Positions 25,535 through 38,449 of a stretch of 64,000 bases of DNA are shown here, piece after piece. The notes beneath the pieces were generated by a model. That model was not told where the DNA came from. It did not search any database and saw only the letters and a program-made list of their open reading frames with translations. This stretch comes from Whalleya microplaca (taxonomy: Eukaryota > Ascomycota > Sordariomycetes > Xylariales > Xylariaceae): the NCBI GenBank assembly GCA_022497155.1, contig MU385735.1, forward strand, positions 1-64,000, read 5' to 3'. A program made the position numbers and the translations under genes. The stretch's first letter is position 1, and every line of letters starts with the position of its first letter.

Positions 25535-26696
25535 AATACTAAACTAACTATTGCCTAATAGCTTAATATAAAACTAAAACTATAATTATTAGGCAAGGCT
25601 TTTTATTCCGCCGGAACTTTTATTATTTAACCTAATATTAAAAAGAAATTACATCGGAATAAAACTTTCCGCACGTAAGGCTTAACATTATAAAACACTA
25701 TAAATAATATTTAGAAATCTATATTAAAAAGATAATTATATTTAAATTATAGTTTATAATCGGACTATATAAATAAAAGAAATCATTCCCTATTAAAAGT
25801 TTAAGTTTAACATTGTTTTTTAAAACTTAATTTAATTTTTAAAACTTTATGAAAATGCAGTTATTATTAAAGTTATATTTAAATATAAAAAAACAAACGT
25901 TATTTAATATTTTACTCGAAATTCTTTTTGCCGAATTTTTTAACTTTTTTTTATATTTTTTTATAATATACTTAAAAATAATTAAAAATAATTAAGTAAT
26001 TAAAGTATAATTTATAATAAAATTTTCGCATATATTTATATCGGGAGAGTCCGGTATAATATAAATATTAATTTTTAGGTAAAAATATCGCAAATATATT
26101 ATTTTACCGGCCTTTTCGCGAAATAAAGCCGACTTAATTTTTATCAGCTTATTTTTACGCAAGTTATCCTTTATATTTATATAAATATAGTTTATTAATT
26201 TAGGCTTAATATAATAATTTAAAGCGTATTTATATAAATAAAAACATTAAAAAATGATAAAAAGAAAATATTATATAATAATTATAATATATATATTTAC
26301 TTACCGGCTTAAATAAAAAGATTTTATATATTTTTCCGGTAATTATTCGAGTTAAATTTTTAAAAGTAATAATCGCATTATATAGTTATATCGAAAACTA
26401 TAAATTTATTATTTATTTTAATATTTTATTTGTAATCCGAATTAGTTTTCCCGAATAAGTTATTTATAAAATTAATATTATTTAATAACGAAAAAAAATC
26501 TAATAAATTAATATTACTTTTATTGCTAGCGTAATTTGTTTTATTTTTATTGGGAGATTTTCTTTATCGCGCTTACGGAAGTTACGATCGCGCTTTTGTT
26601 TATTTTTATTTCTGCGATTTAATTTACGATTTATTTAATTAAAGTAGTTTATATAATTTTTATAATTTTTACGTTAACCTTTATAATCGCATAATT
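25535..26696. other. AT-rich DNA without a recognised gene
   Basis: Strongly AT-biased, RIP-degraded. Short less-mutated words occur (GAGAGTCCGGTATAA near 26045, CGCGCTTTTGTTTATTTT near 26589). No transposon domain was recognised on either strand. Confidence 0.4.
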
Positions 26697-26956
26697 TATT
26701 ACGGTAATAAAACTTATGTCATAGCTATTAAATATATAAAAAAGCGCAAAAGTTTAGTATATATATATTAATAATGAGAAAAAATAACTTAAGGATTAAA
26801 AGTTTACTTAATACGATACCCGAGTTATATAGGTACTTTAATAGGGGTGTAAGCTGCGCGCTAAAGTTGCTAGATATAAGTACATAAACTACCTTATTTA
26901 CTTATGAGCTTAAGCTAATTTAGCAACTAGAGTAATTAAAGCCTAAAGCCGTAACA
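26697..26956. mobile_element. Possible solo LTR (TATTACGG...CCGTAACA)
   Basis: This 260-bp segment begins TATTACGGTAATAAAAC and ends AAAGCCGTAACA. These are the terminal inverted words seen on other LTR families in the window. It contains a less-mutated, GC-richer patch (26845-26960) with an AGTTGCTA/TAGCAACT inverted pair. The flanking pentamers TAATT and ACTTA do not match, so a clean insertion is not shown. It could be one end of a larger broken element. Confidence 0.4.
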
Positions 26957-28880
26957 ACTTATAAGATTTACCGGAACGCCTTATATTTTCTTTATTTTTA
27001 GCTAACCGTATATTTTTCTCGGAATATTAATTAATATATAATACTTATCGCTTAATAATAATCTTAAAATACTTTTTATTTATAGCTATAAGTAAAATTA
27101 ACTTTATTTTTATAATATATATTATATGTTATTTAAATATTTTAGAAATTTATAATACTCGAAAATACTTTTTAACTTTAAAATTTATATCTATTTAAAC
27201 TTAAACTATTATTTCATACTAATTAAGGTTATATTTATTTAAGATTTTTATAGCCCGCATATATTCTAGCTTTTTTTAATATATTCATTAAATACTGCTT
27301 TATTATTTACTATATACCTTAACTTTATTTTAATCTTAATAAACTCGGCAATAGCTTACGTTAATTATATAATAAAATATATTATTAACTAATCGAGAAT
27401 ATTTATTAAGCTATAAACTCGTATATTAATACGCTTTTCCGCTAATACTTTAATATTCCATTATATAATAGCCTAACTCTTAAATAAAGTTTTAAATATT
27501 AAGCAAATTTAAACCGCATTATTTTATTAAGTCTTTTAACTTTTAATAAATAAATAAATATACTTAATAAAGTAATATATATTTATAAAAATTTAAAAAC
27601 TTCCGTTAATAACTATTTTAAAGTTATATTTATTATAATAATCGGGATTAAATATTTTAATCTTTTTGTGCTTTAACTTGCTAGTTTAACCGGAATTACC
27701 CGCTATATTAACTATATATTTATATATTTATAACCGCCGCCTATTTTTTCTAACGGGAAATTTAAAGTTATCCCATTATTTAAATATAAGTTATATTAAC
27801 TTATTAGTAATAATTATATATTACCGGATATAGCCTTTAAATACTCATAAATAAAAAGGTTATTACCGATTTACTGCGCTATTTTTAGGCAAGCTAATAA
27901 CTAAATACCGAATCGCTGTAATAAAAACTACAAATTCGAATTAAAGCCCGTATTAAATAAAACCTTTAAAAATTACTAAACTAAGGCCGTAATAAGCTAA
28001 AAAAATATCTCATATTTATAATAAATACCCTAGCCTCGGGTACCGTTAACGTGGGCTAGTTTTAACTAAAAAATGCGTGTAAAACCGTTTGCCGTACTAG
28101 CTTTTATAAGGAAGTTTAAAGCAAAAAGCGAAATATATATATACTTAAAATTCATAGTTATAATATTATACATATTTTAAAAAATAATTCCTATATTATA
28201 TATATTCGCGTTAGTAGTTTCGAAAAACTTATTTATTTTTTTAATTACTTACTTTAAACAGTTTATATATATATTTAAATATTACATTAATAATTTATTA
28301 TTTATAAAAAGTTCCGGCTTTTTAAAACCTTAGGGCAAAATATTTATGATGTAAAACTCGGTTCGAATATCTTAGCTTTAATCGCTTTAATTTATAATTA
28401 TTAGCCGATAATAACTTAAATTAAAAAGAAATACTCCTTATAACCGAAATATTAAAAATATTAAATATAAAGCTTATATTATAAGCCTTATTAACCCGTA
28501 AGCCTTATCGAGAAGGTATTAAGGAAAGACCGGAAGTTTTTCCTTACCTTTTATTTATATAAAAAAAACTTCGCCCCCTTTATACATAAAAAGGTTAAAA
28601 ATTAATATACCCGTATTTACACATTATAAATTAATATATTACCTATATTTAACTATTATTATTTTTTATAATTTTTCTTTTCCGAATTACTTACGATATA
28701 TCGACTTTAAGTATATTTATTAAAAATAATACCCGGAAAAGCAAATAAGTTACCGCGAAACTTTTATAAAAGCTAGATCTTATAACTTTTAAAAAAAACC
28801 TATTATTTATATAAATAAAAACCCCCGATCCGCCCGAAAACTAAAATTAAAAAAATAAATTTATAACTTAATTTTAAAAA
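26957..28880. other. AT-rich DNA without a recognised gene
   Basis: No domain was found. A GC-richer patch CCTCGGGTACCGTTAACGTGGG lies near 28034-28055, and the sequence next to it resembles a decayed LTR boundary, but no partner was found. It lies directly upstream of the + strand Gypsy gag and probably includes its leader. Confidence 0.4.
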
Positions 28881-28901
28881 GATATAAAATTTAAACTTAA
28901 A

Positions 28902-30060
28902 ATGTCGCAAAAGTTAATAAATAACGAGCCCGCTATTATAAAAAGTTTTATATTTTAAAGCTTAAAAAATTACCTTACGTATTTTTCTTACGTAATTTAC
29001 TAAAACTTTGCGTAAAAAACGTAACGTAATTAATACCCGGGATATGTTATTAGAACTTTCAGTCTCGTTATAATTTAATAGTAAACCTAACGTATTTAAA
29101 AGCTCGGGATTTAATTTTTTTTGAAAAAGTTTACTTTATGAGATTTTAATTTTTTTAGTTCCGATAGCGAATCGGATATTAATTTTAATCGTATTATTAT
29201 ATTTAATAATAACAAATTTAACCTTTCGTTTAATTACGTTAAATAAAAATGCTAATTGAATAGATACCGGGCTATTTTTTTAATGTATTAAAAAAATTTC
29301 GGAAAGATACCGCTAGAATTATTTATACCTAAAATAAAATAAACTAATAGTATAAAAAAATATATTAAACCCGAATCTAGTTCGTAAGTAAACCGGAATA
29401 ATAATAATTTCGATCAGACTAAAATATTTTTAAATAATAAACTAAAATATTTATCCGTAATTTCGGATACTTAAAAGCTTATTTTATTATAGCGCTAAAA
29501 AATACCGGCTAATAGCCGGAATAAAACCTTCTAAAATTTAATATATACTTTTCCGGCTTAAAAGCTTAATAACTTAAGTCAGTTTTAGAAAAAAACCAGG
29601 CCTTATTTTTTTATAAAAAAATATAGCCGAACTTAAGAAATAAAATTATTAGTTACAATAAAAGATTTCCGAAAAAAAATTAATATAATAAATATTGCCG
29701 TCCGATATTAAGAACTTATATTTATAGCTTAAAAAAAGCTACCGATTTTAAAAATAGCTATAAATAAAGCTATAATAATAATAATAAAAACACGAACTTA
29801 AGCCGAAAGGCTTTTTATTAAATAAATAAATCTTAAAATTTTAAAAAGCCCGGAAAAAAACTAATTCCTTTAAAAAAATACTAATATTAAAATTACTATA
29901 TTACTAACCTTACTATTAAAAATAATACCTAGACCCCGCTAAAGTTTACCGGTAATAAATTTAAAATTAAGCCGAAAGATAAATCATAAAAAAAGTATTA
30001 TAATTATAATAAATTAAAATATTATATTTATAACTATATTATAAGTTAAAAAAATAAACC
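28902..30060 (+). pseudogene. gag remnant with an erased CCHC zinc knuckle
   Basis: The + strand between 28.9 and 30.06 kb holds a decayed gag frame that ends in a basic tail. At 29995-30036 the spacing of a C-X2-C-X4-H-X4-C knuckle is exact, but all four ligands read tyrosine. Three TGT/TGC codons have become TAT, and the histidine CAT has become TAT. The invariant glycines read as asparagine and lysine. Every change is the single transition expected of RIP. The knuckle normally binds the element's RNA. Confidence 0.7.
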
Positions 30061-30856
30061 TAAGGTTTAAAAGTTATTTAAACCCTTTAACCCGATAAAA
30101 AGTTATTTATTTAAATTTTATATATTTTTTAAACCTTTTATACCGTTTACCCGGATATAAAAAAAGCCTTTTTTATTATTTACGGAAACTTAAATATTTA
30201 TTTTTCGGTAAACTTAATTAGTTATACGTTTATATTAAAATATAAATTAAAAGAAGCCCCTTTTAAGGTTATTAATTTTAAAGCTTTAAAGTAATAAACT
30301 GTATTAATTTATAATATTTTTTAAATTAATTTTATAATAAAAAATAAACGAAATATTAACAGCCGGTTTCGACGCCTTTATATTATTATCGATTAAAACT
30401 CCCGAAAAAAAGGGAGTTTATTTTTTTAAGCTAACTAACTTTAAAAAAGTAACGGATTATTTTCTATTTTATTATAAATTATTAGTATTTCGGTATTATT
30501 AAGCCTTAAGTAATTTATCCGAAAGTACCGAAATTACGTCGTTTATTATATAATTATTGAACTCCCGGAAAAAATCCTGGAATTATAAAATAAAAATAAT
30601 CCCGATATTTTAATTATAACGTTTAAAACTATCCCGACTTTTTTAATATTAATAAAACTAATATTTTGCCCTGCCAAACTAGGCTAATTATATTATCGAC
30701 TTACTTTTAAAAGTAAATATACCTTATTACTTTATTTATTTCTTTATTTATAATAAATTAAAAACCTTTAAAACTTTATTATTAAAATAAAGGCTAATAA
30801 TAAGATTTAAAACTTAAAAAGCTTTATTAATACTTTTATATTATTTATATTTTTAA

Positions 30857-31360
30857 AAAATAATAGCTTTCGGCTTTATATAAATTATAAAGGCTTAAAT
30901 AAAGTAACTGTTAAAAATTATTATATCTTACCATTAGTTTCGGAATTATTAAATAGAATATTAAGGGTTAAAATATTTTCGAAAATCGATTTTAAAAACG
31001 TTTATTACTATATCTATATTAAAGAAAAAAAGCAAATAAAAAACCGCTTTCCGGATTAAATATAACTATTATAAATTTATAATGATACTTATAAACCTTA
31101 CTAATATCCCGGCTACTTTTTAAAGTTATATTTATTAAGTCTTTTATAAAATCTTAAATATATTTTATATAATTTATTTCGATAATATCTTTATTTTCTC
31201 CCCTATTAAAAAAGATTATATAAATTATTTCCGAAAAGTTATCGAACAATTCCGAAATGTAAAACTTTTTATTACGCTATCGAAATATATATTTTATTAA
31301 TCCTTATTAAAATTCCTAAAATATATTATATTTAATATTAATATATTTATAAAATAATAC
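30857..31360 (+). pseudogene. Reverse transcriptase remnant (YFDD now YFDN)
   Basis: An unusually clean + strand frame reads FRLYINYKGLNKVTVKNYY from about 30865. It then runs ILPLVSELL and IFSKIDFKNVYYYIYIKE to 31055. These are the R-Y-V-D-Y-R-x-LN, YPLP and KIDL..AY..I RT motifs. The catalytic box at 31175-31186 is TAT TTC GAT AAT, so the second aspartate is asparagine. IFIFSP follows it. Confidence 0.8.
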
Positions 31361-31599
31361 TATATAAATATTATAGCTAATTAATTAAAACTATAATTTA
31401 TTTATAAAATTTAATAGTTTATTAAATTTTATAACTTTTATTGCCGTTTTATTATTAAATAAAAACGCATTAAAATAAAAATTAAAACGAAACTTTTTAA
31501 ATAAGCTAGCTAAAAAAGCTTTTAAAAAACTAATAGTTATATTTTAAATCGCTTTTTTTATTATATTTCGATTTAAAAAAGTAAATAAAAATAAAAACC

Positions 31600-31960
31600 A
31601 ACGTTTTAAAAAATGCTGTATTTAACACTTTATTATAATAAAATAATAAAAGGCGTTAATATTTAATAACCTTTCGGTTATAAAGATTTACCGGACTAAA
31701 TTTAAACTATAAAACTCCCGATTAAGAAATATTAATTATTATTAATACATTTAAACATTAATAATATTACTTCTTAAAAAATAAGTTCCTTATAAAAAAT
31801 TATATAAATTATATTAATTTAATTAGTTTTATAACTAACCTAAAACTTAATATAAAATAAACTAAATAATATATATTATTAACCTTATAATTAATAACGA
31901 AATCCTAAAAACACTCATTTTTACGAAATATATTTATATTCCGGCAAATATTTAATAAGT
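31600..31960 (+). pseudogene. RNase H remnant
   Basis: Near 31705-31770 the frame reads NYKTPD, stop, EILIIINTFKH. This is the NYE..DKELLAI..AFK.WR motif at the end of Gypsy RNase H. The preceding GGCGTTAATATTTAATAACCTTTCGG stretch corresponds to the PVAF.SRKLS region. The second copy at 63840-63980 shows the same block with different RIP changes. Confidence 0.7.
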
Positions 31961-32449
31961 ATTAATATAAGTTATTACCTGATATAAAACCCGTTATACG
32001 GCTAAAAATCAATCTTAGTATTAAAATAAATATTTCCCGGACCTAATTACCTTTATTTAAAATATATAATAAAAAAATCTTAAATATTAAATAATTTAAT
32101 CCCGTATTATTACTAATTTAACCTAAAATGCCTAATAAAACTTAAGTCTTTATAACTTTATTCTTTTTAATTAATAAATTTATATACCTTAAGAAAAATC
32201 CCTTTAATTATAGCTAATTAAATTATATTATAATAATAAGTTAATAAGCTATTTCGGATAAAAATAAACTTACTAGCTATTAGCCCGAAAATTCTACTAA
32301 AAAAACTTATAATAAAATATTTAAAACTATATATAATATTATAAAATTTATTTCAGATTTAAAACGAAATACCACTATTTTTATAGTAAATTAAATATTT
32401 TATTTATTTTAAAACGTCTTATATAAAAACTATTTATAGACTTTATTAT

Positions 32450-33120
32450 TAAACTATCCCTTTTTTTAAAAAAAATAAAATATAAATGTTATTTTAATAA
32501 TTATAAACTGTTTTATAAAAATAAACTTTTTATTTATAATATTTACCTATTTAAATGTCGCTTAATTAGCTTAATTATTTTATGAATAAATCGAGTGTTA
32601 ATTTAGCACTTTTATAAATATTATATATTAAATAAAAAACCTATTTTTATAAATATATTTTAATTTAAACTTTATTATTATAATAAAATAAAACTACAAT
32701 TTTAATAACGTTTTATACTTAAACCGATAAATAAACGGAATAAATAAATTACACTTTAAAAACGTATTTATAAAACTTTATTAAAACTTAATAAATAACG
32801 TGGCTAAAATTATTACCTTATACCGTATTTATTATAAATTTTGCTATTAATCGGACAACCGGAAAAGCGCTTTTTAAAGTCTTATATAAGTGTCTTTTTA
32901 AATTTTATACTTTTATACTAAAGCTTTTTGTTGTAAAAAAAGTCCCCGGAACATATACCCTATTAAAACGTCTAAAATAATTCCGAAAAAACTTAAAAAA
33001 CTATTAAAAAACGCTAATAAATTATACATAAAATTTTATAATAATGAACATACTTTTTTAACCTTACGTATTAGCTAAATAATCGGGCTTTTAACTAAAA
33101 ACTTATAATTAAAATATCCT
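32450..33120 (+). pseudogene. Integrase remnant (approximate)
   Basis: Between RNase H and the GPY/F module the position predicts integrase. TTATAATATTTACC and TTAAATGTCGC near 32540-32560 could belong to the zinc-binding N-terminus. The DDE residues could not be placed reliably because stops and possible frameshifts are frequent. Confidence 0.4.
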
Positions 33121-33124
33121 AAAC

Positions 33125-33250
33125 TTGCCTTAAAATTTATTAAACCTTTTAAAATTATCGCAAAAATCGGCTTTTAAATTTACCGGCTCGCTTTATTTAT
33201 AAAATATAATCGAATTTATAACGTATTTTTTATATAACTTTTAAAATTAT
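33125..33250 (+). pseudogene. GPY/F module at the integrase C-terminus
   Basis: A + strand frame around 33140-33235 reads PFKIIAKIGF, stop, IYRLAL, then IKYNRIYNVFYI. This matches the GPF.V..KIG..AYRL.LP....IH.VFH.S pattern of the Gypsy GPY/F module, which lies between integrase core and chromodomain and helps bind target DNA. Miniature element B inserted about 40 bp downstream. Confidence 0.7.
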
Positions 33251-33284
33251 AAAAAGCTAAATTATTCGACTTTTTGCTTATACC

Positions 33285-34462
33285 CAGGGTTGTGATAAAT
33301 GACTTAAGTCATTAGTTATTTTTTAGTCACTAACTAACTTGCTAGTCTTAGTTAAGGGTTATGACTAACTAAGCTAGTCTTAGTCAGACCTGCTGACTAA
33401 CTAGGCTAGTCTTAGTCAGGTGGCTGACTAACTTAAGTCATTTACAAGTTAGTTAGTTAGTGACTTAAAAATGACTAATGACTAGCCAAGCTTTTATGAT
33501 TTTTTAATAATTTTTTAAACCTTTATATAACTTATTTAATTTAAATGGGACAATTTTTATTATAAGTATAATAATTATAATATAATGTACTATTAATATA
33601 TTATAAGTAAAAATAACATTTTATGTTATATTTAAAAAGATATTTAATTTCTTATAGTGATTTTTTAATAAACGTGCTTAAACGACGAATTGGAAATTTT
33701 CAAATGAAATATTTTTAATATTACTGTAATCTGTTTAGTTCAATATGTAATAATATAGTTTTATATCTACAATATATAATATACGTATAATAAACTAAAA
33801 AGGGTTGTAATATTTATTATAATAAAGGAGATGTTGAATTTATTACAACTATTTTTTTTAAACGTACTTAAACGACAAATTAAAAAGTTTTAAATTAAAT
33901 GTTTTTAATATAAACATAACTTTACAGATTTAAATAATATTATAACTCTTTTACTATTAATAGTTATATTATATAGTATGCTTATAGTAAGTCAAAAATG
34001 GCTTTAATAAATATTATAATAAAAAAGATATTTAATTTATTATAGCGAATTTTAGGAAAGGTGCTTAAACAACGAATTGGAAAATTTTAAATTAAATCAT
34101 TTAAATATCTAGTTAATTAGCTTATTTTATAAAGTAAAATTACTATTTTAGCTTTATTAGTTATAAAGTAATAAGGTAATATTATAAGTTAATTTAAAGT
34201 TAAAATATATATAATATTTAAAGCGGTATTTAATTTCTTTTAATTCTTTTTTAAAAAAAAGTAATTTCTTAATAAGTCATTAGTCATTTTTAAGTGACTA
34301 ACTAACTTAAGCAAGTTAGTCTTAGTCAGTCACCTGACTAACTTGTACTAGTCTTAGTGAGGTGACTGACTAACTAGCCTGACTTAAGTTACAGGCCTGA
34401 CTAACTTAAGTCACTAAATCTAATGACTTAAGTCACTAATTAGTGACTTAATCACAACCCTG
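33285..34462 (+). mobile_element. Miniature hAT element B (1,178 bp)
   Basis: It starts CAGGGTTGTGA and ends TCACAACCCTG. Perfect 8-bp duplications CTTATACC occur at 33277-33284 and 34463-34470. It has the same structure as copies A and C: palindromic TGACTAA/TTAGTCA arrays at each end and three internal repeats with CTTAAACGACGAATT. No coding capacity. It interrupts the 3' end of a Gypsy pol between the GPY/F module and the chromodomain. Confidence 0.92.
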
Positions 34463-34470
34463 CTTATACC

Positions 34471-34690
34471 TAACTTAAAAAACGACAAAAAATAAGCTAT
34501 TAAAATATAATTAACTATTAAGTATATTAAAGGAAAATATATTATAAGATAAAATAAAATAAATAACCTGTTAAATATAATTAATAAGCATTAGCCGAAA
34601 ATATAGCTAACGTTTAAAATAGTATTATAAAATATAAGCAAAAATAAAAAAACGTAGAAAAAACTAAAAAACTTAATAATAGCGTAATAA
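34471..34690 (+). pseudogene. Probable chromodomain remnant after element B
   Basis: If the miniature element and one target copy are ignored, the Gypsy frame continues here. Around 34520-34620 it reads VY, stop, RKYY, then PVKYN and ALAENIANV with RIP stops where tryptophans would lie. This fits a chromodomain (VKW.GY ... WEP..N...A...I). The match is partial. Confidence 0.45.
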
Positions 34691-34749
34691 ATTATAAAAC
34701 GGCTAATAGCTAATATTAAGTAGTATTATTTTTAAACGCTAAAATAAAA

Positions 34750-36452
34750 TAGCCATAAAAAGGTATTAAAAAACAAACCCAATATATTCTTTTAAACAAT
34801 TAAATAAACTACCGATAAGTAAAATGAAATTATATATTAATATAAAAAACAAAAAAGTAATTATTATATATAATATTTTGAAATTTAAACCTAAAAATAA
34901 ATAAACTATATAAATTAAAATAATAAAAGCCCGGAAAACTAATAAATAAAAATAAAAACCGAAAATAATAATATAAAAAACGGCCGCTATAAATAACACT
35001 TTAGGGATTAAATTTAAAAATAAACAAACTAAATAACTATTGATAATATTAAATAAAGAAATAATAATCTTATTAATACTATTAAAATTTAAACATAAGT
35101 TTTTAAATCGATTATTTTATATTTTATTAATTAAACTATAATAAAATATCCCTAAAAGAAACTTAAAACCGGGCCGATAATTTAATTAAAAACTAAAAAT
35201 TCTTTTAACTTATTTAAAAATATAACCTAAAGGCGGTTAAAATACGCCGTTATAAAAGTTAAATACACGTTTTTTATAAACGCTTAAATAATAATAGTTT
35301 ATATAATAAAGCTATAATCCTTTATACCGAAACGAAATTTATTTATACCGGTATAAGCTTAACGCTAATTAAAAAACTAAAAAATTATTAAAAATAGTTC
35401 CGAAAAAGAAATAATTAAATAAATATAAAATTTATAGCCCCGTATTTAAAAAAAACGAAAAACTATATAAGCTACGGTTTTACGTTTAAACATAAATAAT
35501 TAATACTAACGGTAGAAATTTTATAAACCGTTGATAATAATGCTTAAAAAACCAAAAATATTATTTAAAATTAACCTTTTTATTTTTATTATAACTAATT
35601 AGGTCGTATTCGGCACGGTAGGTTTCAAATAAAACATTCTACGTTTAAAAGAGTCGGAATTAAGCCGAAGTTCAATTAATATATCAGTCGCTCTTTATAA
35701 TATATATAGTAAAGCTATATTTTTTAACGGCATTATTATTTACGTTTATTTAATATTTTTAGGCTAAAATAAATTAAATAATAAAACCGCTAAAGCGTTT
35801 TTAGTCGAATATTATTAGTTTAAAAATTTAATTAACTAATTTAACTATAAAAATAATATAAATAAGAAATAAATATATTAATAAATTTATATATATCGTA
35901 ACTTTTAAAGCACGATATATAAGCAAAACACGCTAGATTAGAAAACTTATATTTAATTTTTAAAGGCTTGCTATTTCGCGGCTTGAAAAAAATGTTAGGC
36001 CTTATTATAATAAAGCCGATATAAAAGGTTTAAAGCAACTTAATAACGTATTATACGGCAGCTAAAAATGTAATTATAAATTCGGCAAGTTTAATAATAA
36101 TAGCGACGCCTTTTAAATTAAGAAATGTTTCGGGTTACTTATAAAATAACGGCGTTATTATAACGCTAAACGGGCGTAATAAACGGCTTTTTAAAAAAGC
36201 TAGCTTAGCTAATATTAGCTTAGCTAATATAGTTAATTTAATTAGCTTAGCTATTTTAACGCTTATTAATACTATTATTATTACTTGCGTTAGATATTAT
36301 AACGAACGAAAAAATAAAAACGAAACTAGTAAAATAATTTAATAAACTTAATATAAAAAAAACGCAAAAAAACGAAAAACGCAAAAAATAGTCTAATAAA
36401 ATATTAAATAATTCTTAAGAAAAAGATAACAAAACAATTAATTAATAGTTTT
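34750..36452. other. Unresolved AT-rich segment
   Basis: No known transposon domain was recognised between the chromodomain remnant and the LTR at 36453. A + strand stretch at 36070-36180 is richer in CpG and in one frame shows cysteine- and lysine-bearing text (CNYKFGKF near 36070). It is followed by a short local repeat of AGCTTAGCTAATAT at about 36185-36260. It could be a further decayed element or a host gene remnant. A hydrophobic - strand frame at 34766-34999 looks like chance in AT-rich DNA. Confidence 0.35.
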
Positions 36453-36687
36453 TATTACGGGGTATACGCTTACGAAAGACGGGGCTTAAAATCTAGCTAT
36501 ATTACTAATAAAATTATTGACATAAAGAAAAAAAGGAAAGGAAAAACTAAGCTTAATAAAGCTTATTAAAAATTACTGTATACGTAAAATAAGGTAGCTT
36601 AATTATTTAAATAATTGTAGCGTTTATATACTTTATTTAATTTTAATTTTAATCCCGGTCTTAACTAGTCCCGATTTGGCCGTAATA
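36453..36687 (-). repeat. 3' LTR of the interrupted minus-strand Gypsy
   Basis: A 235-bp segment with inverted ends, TATTACGGGGTATACGC on the left and CGGCCAAATC (minus strand) inside TATTACGG on the right. It is bordered on the right by TTACCCCCCGTTAG (36688-36701), a polypurine tract on the - strand. That placement makes it a 3' LTR reading right to left. No second copy was found in the window. Confidence 0.65.
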
Positions 36688-37438
36688 TTACCCCCCGTTA
36701 GAAAAAATTCGTCCGTAAATTTCGGTAAAAAATTAAACTACTATAAGCTAGGCTCAAACTATTAACCGCTTTTTAAATAAAGAAAAGATGTTTTTAAATT
36801 TATATTAAACTATTATATAATCGGACTTTTAATCCGGGATATAATAATTACATTTCATATAATTATTATAAGTTAATTTGTTAACACTATTTATATTTCA
36901 CGTTTTCCTCGGCTATTTTTTCCCCTGACGTATTTTTGTCACTTAAGGCATAGCCGGTACGTTATTATTATTATATAAAGGGTCGGAAATGTCGGTCGCG
37001 GCTACTTTTTCCTATATCTTTAGACGTAAGGGAAAGCCCGTAACGTTAAGGTATTTAATATAATAATTACGTAACTTTAACGGAAAATTTTTAAAAAATT
37101 CGGCATTATATTATATAAGGTCGGAATCTTATCCCCGTTATTAAACCTAATATTATAATCGTTTATAATATATCCGTAACGTAATTAATTTGTTTATTCC
37201 TTGTTTTTTTTATTCCTTATTTTTTTTATTATAAAGTAGATTATTTCGCTTTTAGGGTTTTTTACCGCCTAGTTTAATAAAAAGTTATTAAGATATAACC
37301 TTAATCGATTTATAAAAAATATATTAATACCCTTTTATTTATTTAATACTTTTAACTTATAAAAATAACCGGTTTTTAAAAATATATAATAATATAATCG
37401 CGTAAAAGGATAATTTAATTTATTATTTCAATAATTTA

Positions 37439-37662
37439 TGTTACGGGAACTGGCTATAGTAGTAATAGGTTACACTTTTTGCTTAATTAATATAATGTAA
37501 TAAAGCTGGAGATTTAAAACTACGGGAGGTACGCAGGTATTTTATATAATGGCTACCCCATTTTACTTAAGTAGTTGCGACATCTGTATATTAATTCCAG
37601 GCTTTATTACCCTAGGTTAAAATCCGGCTAATTAGGTCCCAGAATTAAATAAATCCATAATA
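37439..37662 (-). repeat. 3' LTR of the complete Gypsy
   Basis: It starts TGTTACGGGAACTGG and ends CCATAATA. The polypurine tract lies at 37663-37676. It is the same length as the 5' LTR and differs mainly by transitions, as expected from RIP after insertion. Confidence 0.92.
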
Positions 37663-38449
37663 TCATTTCCCCCCATAAATAAAGGCTCGCCCCGAGACTT
37701 AAACAAAATTAAAAAAATTAAAAAACGGGCGTTTATTTAAGGCCTCAAACCTAAGTATACTTATTGTTTTAAATAAAGCCGTAAACCCAAATAATCTAAA
37801 ACGAATGCTTTTTAAATAGTAAAAAAATACCTTCGGCTTAACCAACTATACTAATAAGCCCTTAAACCAAAGGCATAGCTAAGTTATATAATTTATTACT
37901 GCTAATCTATTTATATAACTTATATAAACGCTTATTACTATTAACCCCTCCTTCGTTTTATTTGTTACTAATTAGTTATATTTACCGTAATAAGGGTATT
38001 ATTATCCCGATAATCTTCTTTAAACTTATTCTTTTCTGCTGCTTTAAACCACTATTATAAGCGTTTCGGGAGCTTTATATAATCTGGGTAGTTCTCGTAA
38101 TAATTTTTTAATTTAACGGCAGCGTTCTTAAAATTTAACGCATTATATTATTCGGGGTCTAAATCTTATCCTCTTTATTATATTTAATACTATAGCTTTT
38201 TATAATATAAGCGGGAAATTAGGATTCAGTTTACCTTAAATTTTTTTATTTCTAGTTTATCGGGGTTTATTACATCTCCCATAAGTCGGGATAAATCTTA
38301 ACCGGGCAATAGATTATTTATATATTTCTATAAGCGATCGGTATAAAACACTTTAATATCCCTTTATAAAAGAAAAGTAATTTTTAATCGATATAAATAA
38401 CCTTCCATTCCTTTTATTTTATAATGCTACCAAATTATCGGATAATCCA

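Larger units (their letters stand above)
28902..34750 (+). mobile_element. RIP-mutated chromodomain Gypsy (chromovirus-like) body
   Basis: A + strand retrotransposon with the full internal order: gag (from an ATG at 28902), zinc knuckle (29995-30036), protease region, RT (30.86-31.35 kb), RNase H, integrase, GPY/F module (33.13-33.25 kb) and, beyond the inserted miniature element B, a chromodomain-like tail. The chromodomain would target insertion to heterochromatin, which fits the setting. The LTRs were not recognised. A truncated second copy of the RT-RNase H part is at 63283-64000. Confidence 0.75.

Noticed and set aside
28000..28100. 5' LTR of the chromodomain Gypsy near the CCTCGGGTACC patch
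   Set aside because: No matching direct repeat was found downstream of the chromodomain remnant.
34766..34999. 77-codon hydrophobic frame on the - strand
   Set aside because: Composition is only I, L, Y, F and K as expected from random AT-rich DNA. No homologous frame, start context or neighbour supports it.
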